Source of the DNA: Martinezella multihospitum
Lineage (GTDB): Bacteria; Pseudomonadota; Alphaproteobacteria; Rhizobiales; Rhizobiaceae
Direction of reading: 5' to 3'
Length of the DNA: 64,000 nt
Assembly (NCBI RefSeq): GCF_900094585.1
Contig: NZ_FMAG01000006.1
Location: 248,001 to 312,000, forward strand
The stretch's first letter is position 1. Every line of letters starts with the position of its first letter. Under the pieces are notes generated by a model, which saw only the letters and a program-made list of their open reading frames with translations, was not told the origin of the DNA and did no database searches. The translations under genes and the position numbers were made by a program. Positions 8,037 through 16,260 of the stretch are shown here, one piece after another.

Positions 8037-8813
8037 TTATGCATGGCTTGGCGTGGAAGGTGACCGCGGCGATCCGGAACTTGAACGATTATTTTCGGAC
8101 GTGAAGGGTGCATCCTCAGTAGCCTCACTCTCGCTTCGTTCGCCGAATATTTCCTCAACCTCAGCTAAAAACGCGGCGGCGTGTCGCGATACCGCTTTCG
8201 AATATTTCCCGACATTTTCAAAGAGAACCATCAAGTGGGCGGCGCGTTGATCATCCCGCGCACCCGCCAAATGCTCTGCCTGATGATGCATCTTCATCAT
8301 AAGAAAGACCACTTCTAGCGTCCTGTCGGGGCTGACCTCAATCTCATCTTCGAACTGCTGAAAGCCTCCAGACTCAAGTAGGCCTCGGACCATATCAAAA
8401 ATCGCATCATGCCCTTCAATGCTCATCGGCTCATTCGAGCGTATAGCTGGGATCAAGAGCAATTTCACAAGCATATCCGTCACATATGTCAGGGAGCTCG
8501 CATTTCGTAGAACATTGCGCGAGAGACTTTTCGACCGTCTCAGTTGAATTTTGAACGAAATGCGCTGATTGCGATCAGCATCACGCACCTGCCGCCAAAG
8601 GACATAAAGAGAAGGACCGCCGACGAGAAGCGCGGCCCAGCCTCCCAGAGCCTCAAGCCAGTCTCTCAAACACGGCACACCTTGCTTGCCGGCATCGCAC
8701 CAGGGTTGGTCCAGCCACCCCCAAAATACCAGTACCAGAAAGATTACGGCAAGGATGACATAAGCCACGATCCAGCCGGTCCAATAAGTCCAGTCCTGAT
8801 CCTTCTTTTGCAT
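8037..8813 (-). CDS. Hypothetical membrane protein
   Basis: A 258-residue protein of unknown family. Two membrane helices lie near the N-terminus (WIVAYVILAVIFLVLVFWG and a weaker WAALLVGGPSLYVLW) with two cysteines between them, then a long helical cytoplasmic region and a low-complexity serine/proline tail (SSSGSPRSPSTPS). ATG 8813 is preferred to the TTG at 8870, which adds a charged segment before the membrane helix. It is monocistronic cargo in the left arm. The architecture is that of a membrane effector or sensor, which is an inference. Confidence 0.6.
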   Translation of the reverse strand: MQKKDQDWTYWTGWIVAYVILAVIFLVLVFWGWLDQPWCDAGKQGVPCLRDWLEALGGWAALLVGGPSLYVLWRQVRDADRNQRISFKIQLRRSKSLSRNVLRNASSLTYVTDMLVKLLLIPAIRSNEPMSIEGHDAIFDMVRGLLESGGFQQFEDEIEVSPDRTLEVVFLMMKMHHQAEHLAGARDDQRAAHLMVLFENVGKYSKAVSRHAAAFLAEVEEIFGERSESEATEDAPFTSENNRSSSGSPRSPSTPSHA

Positions 8814-9199
8814 GATGCTGTTCTTTCGTGGTTCTTCGCGAAGGTAAGCGAGTTGCCGCATTTTTTGCAATGGCCGCGCGATTGAACCGACTCAATATCG
8901 CAGCTGATATCGGCGGTGGCGGACGGCTTGGATAGTCGATCTTTATCCCAGACTGCCTTTGGGCGGGCAGCCGCAAGGCTGCTTTGTACGCAGAAGTGAT
9001 AAGATAAAAGCATCACATTGATCCGCTCTCGACCAGCAAAGGAGCGCGCGTGTATCGACATTCACCGCTGTCGAGCTTGATCACGGCATCCCGCGGACGC
9101 GCATCTATGTGCGCCTATCCTCCCAGAATTGCCTGCTCTGAGAGGTCGGTCGAGACCGGAGCATGCAACAGCGTGGCGGCGAATAGGAATGGGCCACTT
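8814..9199. other. Intergenic region with one weak hairpin
   Basis: No supported gene. GCAGCC (8967-8972) and GGCTGC (8977-8982) form a small hairpin around GCAA followed by TTTGT on the plus strand. No upstream plus-strand gene is seen for it to terminate. Confidence 0.4.
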
Positions 9200-9406
9200 C
9201 TAAGGTGTGGTAGTCTGAAAGACGCTAACCTTGTCGACAATACGAACTGAGAGAGTTTGATCGCCCAAGCTTATAAAGCAAGGCTGTATAGACGAGCCAC
9301 AGGACAATTGCTCCGCGTGGGATGGCCGGACGTCGTTCTTGAAAATGTTTAGCACCAGGCCGATAGCGATGACGGTCAACACAAATTTTGAATAGCGGTC
9401 GATCAT
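9200..9406 (-). CDS. Small secreted or membrane-anchored protein
   Basis: A 68-residue protein with an N-terminal hydrophobic helix (FVLTVIAIGLVLNIF) and a periplasmic part with two cysteines (LSCGSSIQPCFISLG). AGGGGA precedes the ATG at the usual distance. Similar short proteins with one helix are frequent in rhizobial islands, with no known function. Confidence 0.55.
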   Translation of the reverse strand: MIDRYSKFVLTVIAIGLVLNIFKNDVRPSHAEQLSCGSSIQPCFISLGDQTLSVRIVDKVSVFQTTTP

Positions 9407-9701
9407 AGCGTTCCCCTAACGAATAGACATACTCCTCTTAATTGCATCGTTCTAAAAGTCAGTAGAATTCAAGATTGCATGCCGTATTGGATGCGCGCCT
9501 TCTCCAGCTCGCACATTTTGTGGGACTGAAAGTGTGAAAGTAATGATTCTGGGCGTATCGGCTGTCGCCGGTCTGTGGGTTGTATAGTGCACTGCCAGGA
9601 TCGTAACGCTCGGCTCTAGCCTACACCTCCCGCCCAACAGCCTCCTTGGAACATCCCTCGCCCGCATGAGTTTTCCTCCCGTCGCAAGAAGGAGGAGCAT
9701 C

Positions 9702-9941
9702 ATGACCGACGAACTAAGTGCGGGCTTCACCGGCAAACCGACAGATCCGCCCACAGGCGCCCGGAAGGTCGCAAAGGAAGCGAAGGATGCTGTTGTCCGT
9801 GAAAGCACTGCACTCGCCGCGGGCGCTGCCCAGCATCCGCATACAGCAACCGGGATCGTCCTGACGATCGGCGCCCTCGCCTTTGCAATCGGCTATGTCA
9901 TGGGCCGCGACGCAGCGTCTAGGGATACTCGCTGGTGGTGA
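9702..9941 (+). CDS. Small membrane protein (DUF883-like)
   Basis: A 79-residue protein. The start at 9702 has a strong AGGAGGAG ribosome site. An alanine- and lysine-rich amphipathic stretch (ARKVAKEAKDAVVRE) is followed by one C-terminal membrane helix (TGIVLTIGALAFAIGYVMG). The layout resembles DUF883/ElaB-type inner-membrane proteins, but the match is loose. Confidence 0.55.
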   Translation: MTDELSAGFTGKPTDPPTGARKVAKEAKDAVVRESTALAAGAAQHPHTATGIVLTIGALAFAIGYVMGRDAASRDTRWW

Positions 9942-10039
9942 GGGTCGCAACATAGAAATGCCGCCGGCTGGTGAGACCGGCGGCGCGCTTGTGGTGGCTG
10001 TGGTGTTGGTGGCCTGCCGCGAGCGTGCACCCTACGATC

Positions 10040-10549
10040 TCAGCGGCGCATGGCTTCTTGTGCTCGACGTACATCCTTGAGCATCTTCTTTTGCCACGCC
10101 TCACGGCGCCAATAAGGTATGCCGGGTCGGCTTATGTCTTCGGGAAAGGCAGTCTGCCACGCAGTAATCGGTGCGCCATCCTGATTGTCGTGCGCTTCCA
10201 GAATCCATTCTGGCTTAACCCAGCCAAAGTAAATCCACCAAGTAGCAGCCGCAGCTCCATCCGCTTTCTCAAGGGCGCGCCGTGTCTTGGCCGACACATT
10301 TATCGGTGACCAGTCCGTCCATCGGACTAACTTTACATCACCGTCCGGAATTCCGACTGTCAGCCGCACCCTTTTTTTATCAAGCCTGGCGCCTTCGAGT
10401 CCATGTCCATTCGCGTCCGCAGTATCCGTGAACCACACGCCAATTCGTCCAGCTGCAGTATCGAGATCGGTAGGCACATCCCCAACCGTTATCCCACACT
10501 TAGCAATCCCTCTGAGCATTTCGGCTCCAGTAAAGTGATATAATATCAA
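10040..10549 (-). CDS. Hypothetical protein with YHFT-type N-terminus
   Basis: A 169-residue soluble protein. The start is TTG 10549 behind GGAGGAAATC. It opens with ILYHFTGAEMLRGIAKCGI, a pattern seen in phage proteins with an ADP-ribosyltransferase-like fold, and later has VWFTDTAD. Many tryptophans follow. Without a structural comparison the enzyme assignment is only a possibility. It stands alone. Confidence 0.6.
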   Translation of the reverse strand: MILYHFTGAEMLRGIAKCGITVGDVPTDLDTAAGRIGVWFTDTADANGHGLEGARLDKKRVRLTVGIPDGDVKLVRWTDWSPINVSAKTRRALEKADGAAAATWWIYFGWVKPEWILEAHDNQDGAPITAWQTAFPEDISRPGIPYWRREAWQKKMLKDVRRAQEAMRR

Positions 10550-10684
10550 GATTTCCTCCAGGCCGAACGAATGAGTGAACCTATACAGGATTAGCTACGG
10601 TATGCGGAAGCCCAACGAACCTCCAAAAACCGGCCAGCGCGCTGCAGGTGTGGGCGCAGGTGGTGGTCGCGCCGGCCATTGGTG

Positions 10685-10763
10685 TGGTGGAGCCCACGGC
10701 TGGATTCGAACCAGCGTGATCCTCTACGGCTACTGAGATAGAAGCTCAGACCGTTACGTGGGC
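10685..10763 (-). tRNA. tRNA-like sequence lacking a D-arm (anticodon-like TCT)
   Basis: On the minus strand a 7-bp acceptor (GCCCACG / CGTGGGC), discriminator T and CCA (here CCACCA) enclose a perfect 5-bp T-arm (GCTGG, TTCGAAT, CCAGC). The middle has a 5-bp, 7-base-loop hairpin CTGAG-CTTCTAT-CTCAG that would present TCT, extended by ACGG/CCGT. There is no D-arm, only TA before that hairpin, and a 10-base linker replaces the variable loop. Total length is near that of a tRNA. It could be a decayed tRNA, a tRNA mimic or an old att site. Confidence 0.5.
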
Positions 10764-10777
10764 GAATTTGGTGACGA

Positions 10778-11143
10778 CTATTGCTGCTCGTGCCTCGCGA
10801 TGTGCCCGTACCAGGTACAGGGTTTGCCGAATTCCCTCTGCCACTCCTGATCTCGAAACCGCGCCAGATCTGCCAACGCTCCGAATACCGCGGCCGGCTC
10901 ATCGGCCATTAGACCGTGCGGGCACTCAATTAGCGCGGCAGCGAACCGGAACTTGTTTGCAATGTCCGCCTCGCTCGTTATCGGCGCCGCTATGATCGCC
11001 TTGGAGATGATTATGCTGGCTTCGGTGAGCGCGCTCATAGCCTCATCTGGCATTGGACAGAATTCCGCGCCGAGAGCGTCTATTGCCGCATGAAGGCCGA
11101 TCATGCGGCCGATATAGGCTTCGGTAACCATGATCTGTGTCAT
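10778..11143 (-). CDS. Hypothetical protein
   Basis: A 121-residue, mostly helical, soluble protein. GAGGG precedes ATG 11143 at a normal distance. No domain is recognised. It is divergent from the XRE-HEPN pair and shares its 110-bp upstream region, so it may be controlled by the same regulator. Confidence 0.55.
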   Translation of the reverse strand: MTQIMVTEAYIGRMIGLHAAIDALGAEFCPMPDEAMSALTEASIIISKAIIAAPITSEADIANKFRFAAALIECPHGLMADEPAAVFGALADLARFRDQEWQREFGKPCTWYGHIARHEQQ

Positions 11144-11204
11144 TTCAGTACCCTCGTTGCCGTCAATCGATTTTCGATATACATAGCGATAAACGATATT
11201 AATG

Positions 11205-11231
11205 TTGACAGCAAGCGAAAATCGCTAGCAT
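11205..11231 (+). promoter_or_regulatory. Promoter with embedded palindrome in front of the XRE-HEPN pair
   Basis: TTGACA (11205-11210) matches a -35 box and TAGCAT (11226-11231) could be the -10 box with a short spacer. The palindrome AGCGA-AAA-TCGCT (11214-11226) lies between them, where a bound XRE repressor would block transcription. The role is inferred. Confidence 0.4.
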
Positions 11232-11255
11232 TAGCTATTATTGGAGAGAGGACCG

Positions 11256-11492
11256 ATGCTGACACCATCCCAATGCCGCGCTGCCAGAGCGCTCCTAGAC
11301 TGGTCACAACAGAACCTGGCCGAATATTCAAGGATCGGTAACGCGACCATCCGAAACTTTGAGGGTGGTAAATCCGTGCCTCAGCATGCCACTCTTGATG
11401 TTCTAAGAAGATGCTTTGAGGCTGGCGGCGTCCTTTTCATTGATCAGAACGGTAATGGCCCGGGCGTCCGGTTGCGGAATCGGCAGCCTTGA
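11256..11492 (+). CDS. XRE family helix-turn-helix regulator, candidate antitoxin
   Basis: A 78-residue protein that is essentially one HTH_XRE domain: LTPSQCRAARALLDWSQQNLA, then IGNATIRNFEGGKSVPQ as the recognition region. The start is ATG 11256 behind GAGAGGA. The next gene begins with TTG inside its TGA stop, so translation is coupled. A palindrome overlaps its promoter, as expected for autorepression. The small regulator plus HEPN partner layout is that of toxin-antitoxin operons, but this subfamily of rhizobial XRE proteins also occurs alone. Confidence 0.75.
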   Translation: MLTPSQCRAARALLDWSQQNLAEYSRIGNATIRNFEGGKSVPQHATLDVLRRCFEAGGVLFIDQNGNGPGVRLRNRQP

Positions 11493-12175
11493 CAGATCCG
11501 ACTATATTGACGATCGACGATGTTATCCGGATGGAGCCACAACTTCACGCGTGGGCTGAATTGGCGGCTCACGCATATGGCTTATACTCTGGTGTCAATG
11601 AGGCCATCAAACGATCCACCGAGAAGTGGCCAGCGGCCGCGCACCACGCCGCTGAATATCGGCAAGAGTTGGCGCTTATGGCCATTATCAGGATTTTTGC
11701 CACGATGGATCGGAGCGCAGAAATTTCTTTCCAAGCCGTTCACCGCTATCTTAAGTTGGCTCATGCGAGTGAGGAGATTGCGGCTTCCTATGCTGCATCA
11801 GATCCTCCCTCTCCTTTGGAGGCAGCCAAGAGAACTGTCAGGGATTCGATTGAGCGCTTTTTCGATTTATACCAAGCCATCGACTTCAAAGCGTTTGGTC
11901 GAATACAGTCCTTTAGAAATGGTCAAATTGCTCACATATCATGGCCAGAAGTTGAAGCCGCTAAGGTCACTTATGCTGACGTAGAAAGATTGGTCCGAAC
12001 TTGCTGCCGCATGGCTGGCGAATTGAAACTGATGCTGACGGGCTGCAATGATTGGCCTGAAGAGCATTTGGACGACTGCCATAAGCGCGCGTGTGAATTC
12101 TGGAACGCAGCGATAAGCGCCGAAGCAGAAAACAAAACGATGCGCCGGCTTGACCCCCACATTTTCCCGCAATAG
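11489..12175 (+). CDS. HEPN (AbiU2-like) protein, candidate toxin
   Basis: A 228-residue all-helical protein. The key feature is FRNGQIAH near residue 150, an R-x5-H that fits the RX4-6H catalytic motif of HEPN ribonucleases and the AbiU2-type pattern. Upstream helices (LALMAIIRIFATMDRSAEISFQ) also fit that family. Start TTG 11489 overlaps the XRE stop. Known HEPN toxins cut RNA and cause growth arrest or abortive infection. Here the function is inferred from the motif and the coupled regulator. Confidence 0.6.
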   Translation: MTDPTILTIDDVIRMEPQLHAWAELAAHAYGLYSGVNEAIKRSTEKWPAAAHHAAEYRQELALMAIIRIFATMDRSAEISFQAVHRYLKLAHASEEIAASYAASDPPSPLEAAKRTVRDSIERFFDLYQAIDFKAFGRIQSFRNGQIAHISWPEVEAAKVTYADVERLVRTCCRMAGELKLMLTGCNDWPEEHLDDCHKRACEFWNAAISAEAENKTMRRLDPHIFPQ

Positions 12176-12284
12176 CTTCCCTCTGCGGCCCACCAATCCG
12201 CGACCACCACATCAAGGAGACTTGCAAAGCTTTCCGGCATTCGTGCCGGCGGGCGACGGTTGTTCTCTTGATGGAGGTGCGCTC

Positions 12285-12401
12285 GTGAGCACACCCAGTC
12301 CGCTCGATACCATTTACACAGTCGGCGAAATGGAGGTGCGACGGCGCCTGACCAATCGAGCCGTGATCAAACTAGGCAAAGGCTGGATGATGCGAACATG
12401 A
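12285..12401 (+). CDS. Very small phage-type protein at the head of a coupled cassette
   Basis: A 38-residue frame from GTG 12285, preceded by GGAGG. It ends in TGA overlapping the next ATG (ATGA). It contains TIYTVGEMEVRRRLTNRAVI, reminiscent of a helix-turn-helix fragment. It is too short to assign. Confidence 0.4.
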   Translation: MSTPSPLDTIYTVGEMEVRRRLTNRAVIKLGKGWMMRT

Positions 12402-12751
12402 GCGACCCGCTCTCAAAACTCCCGATGTTCGCGACCGACCGAGAGATTGCCATTGCCATCGTGGGCAAGGAAAGAGCCTCCATGTACGTAAAGGCCGTCA
12501 TCCCGCAGCTTGAGCGGAAGGGATTTCCAAGGATCGACCAGCTTCATGATGGCCGCCCAGTCCCTTTGGTCCGTAAGTTCTACGATGGCTATTTCGGCAT
12601 CACGGCTGGCTTTGCAGCTGTCGCGCCGGACGGAGAGGAAAGGCTAGGAGAATGGAAGAAATCAAGGCGCCGGCCTGACAAGCGAACTACGGTCGGCAGG
12701 CATCGTCTCCCGGCGACACGCGCTGCGCCCACAGAAGAGACACCAGAATGA
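12398..12751 (+). CDS. Phage-associated hypothetical protein
   Basis: A 117-residue protein coupled by ATGA overlaps to both neighbours. The first 75 residues are compact (PMFATDREIAIAIVGKERAS, with a predicted small DNA-binding fold); the tail is basic and proline-rich. Similar proteins occur next to excisionase-like genes in rhizobial prophages. No specific role is known. Confidence 0.6.
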   Translation: MSDPLSKLPMFATDREIAIAIVGKERASMYVKAVIPQLERKGFPRIDQLHDGRPVPLVRKFYDGYFGITAGFAAVAPDGEERLGEWKKSRRRPDKRTTVGRHRLPATRAAPTEETPE

Positions 12752-13290
12752 CTGAAAGTGATTCTCCCCGCCTAATCGGCAGGAAGGAAGCCGCCGCGTA
12801 CCTCGGCATTTCAGAATCGACATTCTCGCTCTGGGTGGCCACCTACAAGATGCCGCCGTGCATCCCAGGCACGCGCAAATGGGATCGGCGTGCAATTGAT
12901 GCCAAGCTTGACGAGATCAGCGGTCTTGGTGCGAATGACGGCGAAGATCCGTACGACAAATGGATGCGTGAGAACTCGCAAGGTTCGTCGGCCGGCTCAA
13001 ATGCGGTTTCGGAATGGCGGGCGAAAAAACTCAACCGCCAGGCAAAGTATCGGCCACAGATGGGTCTCGGCGCAAAGCTGGAGCGAGTTTTGCTGGAGAT
13101 GGCCGCCTATCCCGAACGTGATACCGTCGCGTCGATTGCCGCGGCCGGGCCGGTGCTGATGGATCAGCTTATCGAGGCTGGCGCTGTGCGTTTGGTCGGC
13201 CTTGAGCGCGACGCATTCCGCTATGCGCTTACTGAGGAAGGCAGGGATGAAGCAAAGCGGATCACAAAATGGCGCGCGTTGGCGCCCTAA
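12748..13290 (+). CDS. AlpA/excisionase-type DNA-binding protein
   Basis: A 180-residue protein. The N-terminal RKEAAAYLGISESTFSLWVA is a MerR/HTH_17-type helix-turn-helix followed by a wing (MPPCIPGTRKWDRRAIDAKL), as in AlpA and excisionases. The C-terminal half (from about residue 100) looks like a second winged helix (DRDTVASIAAAG, ALTEEGRDEAKR). It is the third member of the ATGA-coupled cassette. It probably regulates element genes or excision. No integrase adjoins it, so it may be left from an older element. Confidence 0.65.
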   Translation: MTESDSPRLIGRKEAAAYLGISESTFSLWVATYKMPPCIPGTRKWDRRAIDAKLDEISGLGANDGEDPYDKWMRENSQGSSAGSNAVSEWRAKKLNRQAKYRPQMGLGAKLERVLLEMAAYPERDTVASIAAAGPVLMDQLIEAGAVRLVGLERDAFRYALTEEGRDEAKRITKWRALAP

Positions 13291-13395
13291 GTCGGTTGCG
13301 ATTCGAAACTCGACATTCCCGGTTCAAAAGTAAGAAGTAACGGGGGGAGAGTGTCATCGATGCCCGGTGTTTGCACGATTATTTCCGAGGAGCCT

Positions 13396-14709
13396 ATGGA
13401 CGATATCAAGCGGTCCTATAGCCGCGAAGAGCTGCACGAACTCGTGTGGTCCACACCAATGCAAAAGTTAGCACAGAGGTTTGGATTATCCGATCGTGGC
13501 CTTGCCAAAACATGCGCAAGACACCTTATACCAGTGCCGCCGCGCGGCTACTGGGCAAAGATTGAAGCCGGCCAAAGCGTGAAGAAAACGCCGTTGCGCT
13601 CTGTGGAAAACACAGATCTTCATACAGTTGCGATCGGAAGTGCATCTCAGCCGCCCACGCCCTTCGTGGCGTCGATAATCAAGGCAGCAATAAAGCAGGC
13701 GTCAGAATGGCAAGCGGCATCGCCGCAAACCGAACCACCCAAAGCAAGGGTCTCATCGGCCGTTAGCGAGGTTGAACGAAATCCATCCGACCCCTTCGGG
13801 CCGGAGTTCGAAGCTATAAAAAAACCTCATCGTTCGATAGCAAATCTTTGTAAGGAGCTCAGAACCTCAAAAGCCGACTCCGATGGCGAATTGCGCCTCC
13901 CTGGCATTCGCGTTCATCAATCGAGCATGGAACGGGTCGTATCGTTGCTAAATAGCATCGCTTTGCAAGTGATACAGTCTAGTATCAACATAACGCGAGA
14001 CGAAAATGCGCTGCGAGCTTCCATTGGCCAAGACTGGGTAAATTTTAAAATTACTGAAGGCGTTCGTCGTGAAACACACACACCGACCGAAGAGGAGTTG
14101 GAGAAAAAGCGCTTATATGAGGGAAGGCGTAACGCGGCAAATCGACGTGGTGAATGGCTCCCGCCGAAGGAGTTTTGGCCGAAATTCGACTTTCACTATC
14201 TTGGCACCCTGACCGTCGAAATCGATAAGTGGGCGCAGGGTGCCCAAAGAAAATGGGCAGATGGGAAGAAGCGAACTCTTGAAAGCATGATTGATGGGAT
14301 TGTATCGGGCATCCAATATCATCTCGCATATGAGAGGGCCGAGAGAGAAGGACGGGAGGAATCTCAGCGCCGCCGACAACACATGGCCGGCCGTAGAAAA
14401 CTTCATCAACTTCGCATCGAGCGGGAAAGCAAACGTATCGCGTTTCTGAAGCAGATCGCGGATTATCAGCGCGAGGCGGCGGACCTTCGGGCGACCATTG
14501 ATGCAGCGGGCTTAATAGACGCCAGCGGCTCACCTGAATATCAGCGCATGATTGAATGGGCTTGCCGAAGGCTCGCGACTATCGAGGCCTGTAATGATAT
14601 TGCGACGCTCGATCAGACCCTAAAGGACAACAACCTGTTTCCTGAGAATGACGAACTTTTCGATCCAGAAGGCGATCCATCGCCGAAAACAGATTATTGG
14701 GGTCATTAA
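13396..14709 (+). CDS. Hypothetical protein with N-terminal helix-turn-helix and C-terminal coiled coil
   Basis: A 437-residue protein. ATG 13396 has GAGGAG upstream; the earlier ATG 13351 has none. The N-terminus contains SREELHELVWSTPMQKLAQ and FGLSDRGLAKTCARHLIPVP, a helix-turn-helix-like motif that opens a widespread but uncharacterised family, followed by the conserved PPRGYWAKIEAG. From about residue 310 it is highly charged and helical (ERAEREGREESQRRRQHMAG), likely a coiled coil. It is monocistronic. It may be a DNA-associated accessory protein of mobile elements. Confidence 0.65.
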   Translation: MDDIKRSYSREELHELVWSTPMQKLAQRFGLSDRGLAKTCARHLIPVPPRGYWAKIEAGQSVKKTPLRSVENTDLHTVAIGSASQPPTPFVASIIKAAIKQASEWQAASPQTEPPKARVSSAVSEVERNPSDPFGPEFEAIKKPHRSIANLCKELRTSKADSDGELRLPGIRVHQSSMERVVSLLNSIALQVIQSSINITRDENALRASIGQDWVNFKITEGVRRETHTPTEEELEKKRLYEGRRNAANRRGEWLPPKEFWPKFDFHYLGTLTVEIDKWAQGAQRKWADGKKRTLESMIDGIVSGIQYHLAYERAEREGREESQRRRQHMAGRRKLHQLRIERESKRIAFLKQIADYQREAADLRATIDAAGLIDASGSPEYQRMIEWACRRLATIEACNDIATLDQTLKDNNLFPENDELFDPEGDPSPKTDYWGH

Positions 14710-14814
14710 CGGCTAGCGAGTAGCGATTCGTGAGACAGCTATCGGTATCTCGCCACGCGAAGTAAATCGGCCTATGAGACGAGCGAAAAGCGGCCAAAAG
14801 TTCGAGGTTTCCCC

Positions 14815-15066
14815 GTGACGCACAGAAAATGGAGCAAGGCGGTCACGATCGCTCTTGAGAGCCCCGACGAGTGGGTCGTTATCGATACGACGCAGGCCGC
14901 CAGTTGGGCTCTCATCGAAGATTGGCCACTTGAGGAAGCCCCCGCGCTGGACCGTGCCTTGTCCGTCTGCGCCGACGTAATCAGCGGCAAGCGAACCCCA
15001 GAGGATGCTCGCCGAGCGTTCATCGATGCCGTCAACGAAGCCAAGATACCGATGAAGGAAGGTTGA
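14815..15066 (+). CDS. DUF982 domain protein
   Basis: An 83-residue rhizobial DUF982 protein, recognised by VTIALESPDEWVVIDTTQAA, the WPLEEAPALDRALSVCADVI core and ARRAFIDAVNEAKI end. GTG 14815 follows GAGG at a normal distance. These small proteins are abundant in Rhizobium genomes and plasmids, with no known function. Its 3' end meets the remnant of a parB-like gene on the other strand. Confidence 0.8.
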   Translation: MTHRKWSKAVTIALESPDEWVVIDTTQAASWALIEDWPLEEAPALDRALSVCADVISGKRTPEDARRAFIDAVNEAKIPMKEG

Positions 15067-15486
15067 GGTCGCGCCGCGGCTCCGGTTTGCTGCCGCCTCA
15101 GCACGGGCAATCAAATCGGCGCGCTGCTGTGGCTCTAGCTTAATGAGCGCATCCATCTCGACGCCTTTGTCGAGGCTCGTGTTGGCGATGCGGTTGATAT
15201 CGGTACCAAGCTCGCGAGCGCGGGCGATTTTGATGTTAATGTCGCGTTTGGAGGCGCCTGTGACGCTCGCTACCTCAGATGCAAATTGCTGAGGCATCCC
15301 TCGACCCCTAGCAATAGTGGGAAAATTTTTCCCACTATTCATCTCATCCCAGATCTGCTTTCTGCGATGGATATGTGCCGCTTCTTGTGCCGGCGAAAGC
15401 TCGGCACGCTGCAGGTTCTCGTCGATTTCCATGAGCTCGGCGCGCAGGTCGTCGACGTCATAGACGACACATTCGACGATTTTCAG
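15067..15486 (-). pseudogene. ParB-like gene remnant, truncated at both ends
   Basis: The minus strand reads DDLRAELMEIDENLQRAELS, then HIHRRKQIWDE and GASKRDINIKIARARELG, the middle of a ParB/Spo0J-type protein (end of the nuclease domain and the helix-turn-helix). An in-frame TAA just above 15486 cuts off the expected N-terminus. After about 15070 similarity ends, although the frame stays open to 14713 across the DUF982 gene. It is a fragment, not a working partition gene. Confidence 0.65.
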
Positions 15487-15585
15487 AGCTTAAATGACGT
15501 GCCACTACGAAAACTCTCCTCCCTTCATAGTTGATTTATTTAGATCCATTGGCGCAATATATGCGGGCATCGAAAGGGGGCCGAG

Positions 15586-16098
15586 ATGTTTCGTAGTGTT
15601 TCGCTGGCAGCAGCTGTATTTTTTGTAACAACCCTGCCGGGACAGGCCGGTTTCCAAAGCTGGTCTGTCGACAAGGAATCCGACCCGTTCTCTGGTGGCG
15701 AGAGCGTATCGGTCAACTTCATGACAACGCTTCGTTCTGGTATTCTCGTGCTCTGCGACAGCGCCAAGAAAGGTCTGAAGGTCCGAGCAATTCCCGGGTT
15801 TGCCTACGACCAACGCCTTGATAATTTCAAGCCGACGCTGAAGTTCGCATTTGACGGAAAGCTTCTATTTACCGCTGAGGGCGAAACTGGATCAGTGGGC
15901 AATAATCTAGCCGCCTCAGAGGTTATGTTGGAAGGTGACCAAGCGAAGCAATTCGTTGAGTCGTTCGCATCAGCGAAGAAGCAGATCGCGATTGACGACG
16001 GGATTGCAGACAAGCCTCATCTTCTGACTGCCAAAGGTTCGACTTCGTCAGGCGCTGCGATTGTTTCGTGTGTCGAAAAGCAGGGCAGCCCGTCCTGA
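15586..16098 (+). CDS. Hypothetical secreted protein
   Basis: A 170-residue protein with a typical signal peptide (SVSLAAAVFFVTTLPGQAG). The mature part has two cysteines, likely to form a disulfide (VLCDSAKK and IVSCVEKQ). GGGGG lies just before ATG 15586. It resembles small periplasmic proteins of unknown function. It has no partner gene. Confidence 0.65.
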   Translation: MFRSVSLAAAVFFVTTLPGQAGFQSWSVDKESDPFSGGESVSVNFMTTLRSGILVLCDSAKKGLKVRAIPGFAYDQRLDNFKPTLKFAFDGKLLFTAEGETGSVGNNLAASEVMLEGDQAKQFVESFASAKKQIAIDDGIADKPHLLTAKGSTSSGAAIVSCVEKQGSPS

Positions 16099-16260
16099 TC
16101 AGTAAGCCCATCCATCGTTTGTATCGGCGCCATGATCGAGTGGCTGTTCTTGCTGCGCTTTCCATTTGGCGACCATGTGCCGCGTATAGGACTGCGACGC
16201 GCGGCCTAGAAGGTCTGCGAGATTCCGAAAACTTACGCCGATGATTTTCAAGAGGTGCCT

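Noticed and set aside
13396..14709. The 437-residue helix-turn-helix/coiled-coil protein considered as a defence effector
   Set aside because: No catalytic motif is visible and it has no coupled partner. It is listed only as hypothetical.
16099..16254. Minus-strand frame reading a helix-turn-helix-like FRNLADLLGRASQSYTRHMV
   Set aside because: No start codon or ribosome site of its own, and it overlaps the upstream region of the gene at 16261. It may be a fragment of a phage regulator, but the evidence is too thin to list.
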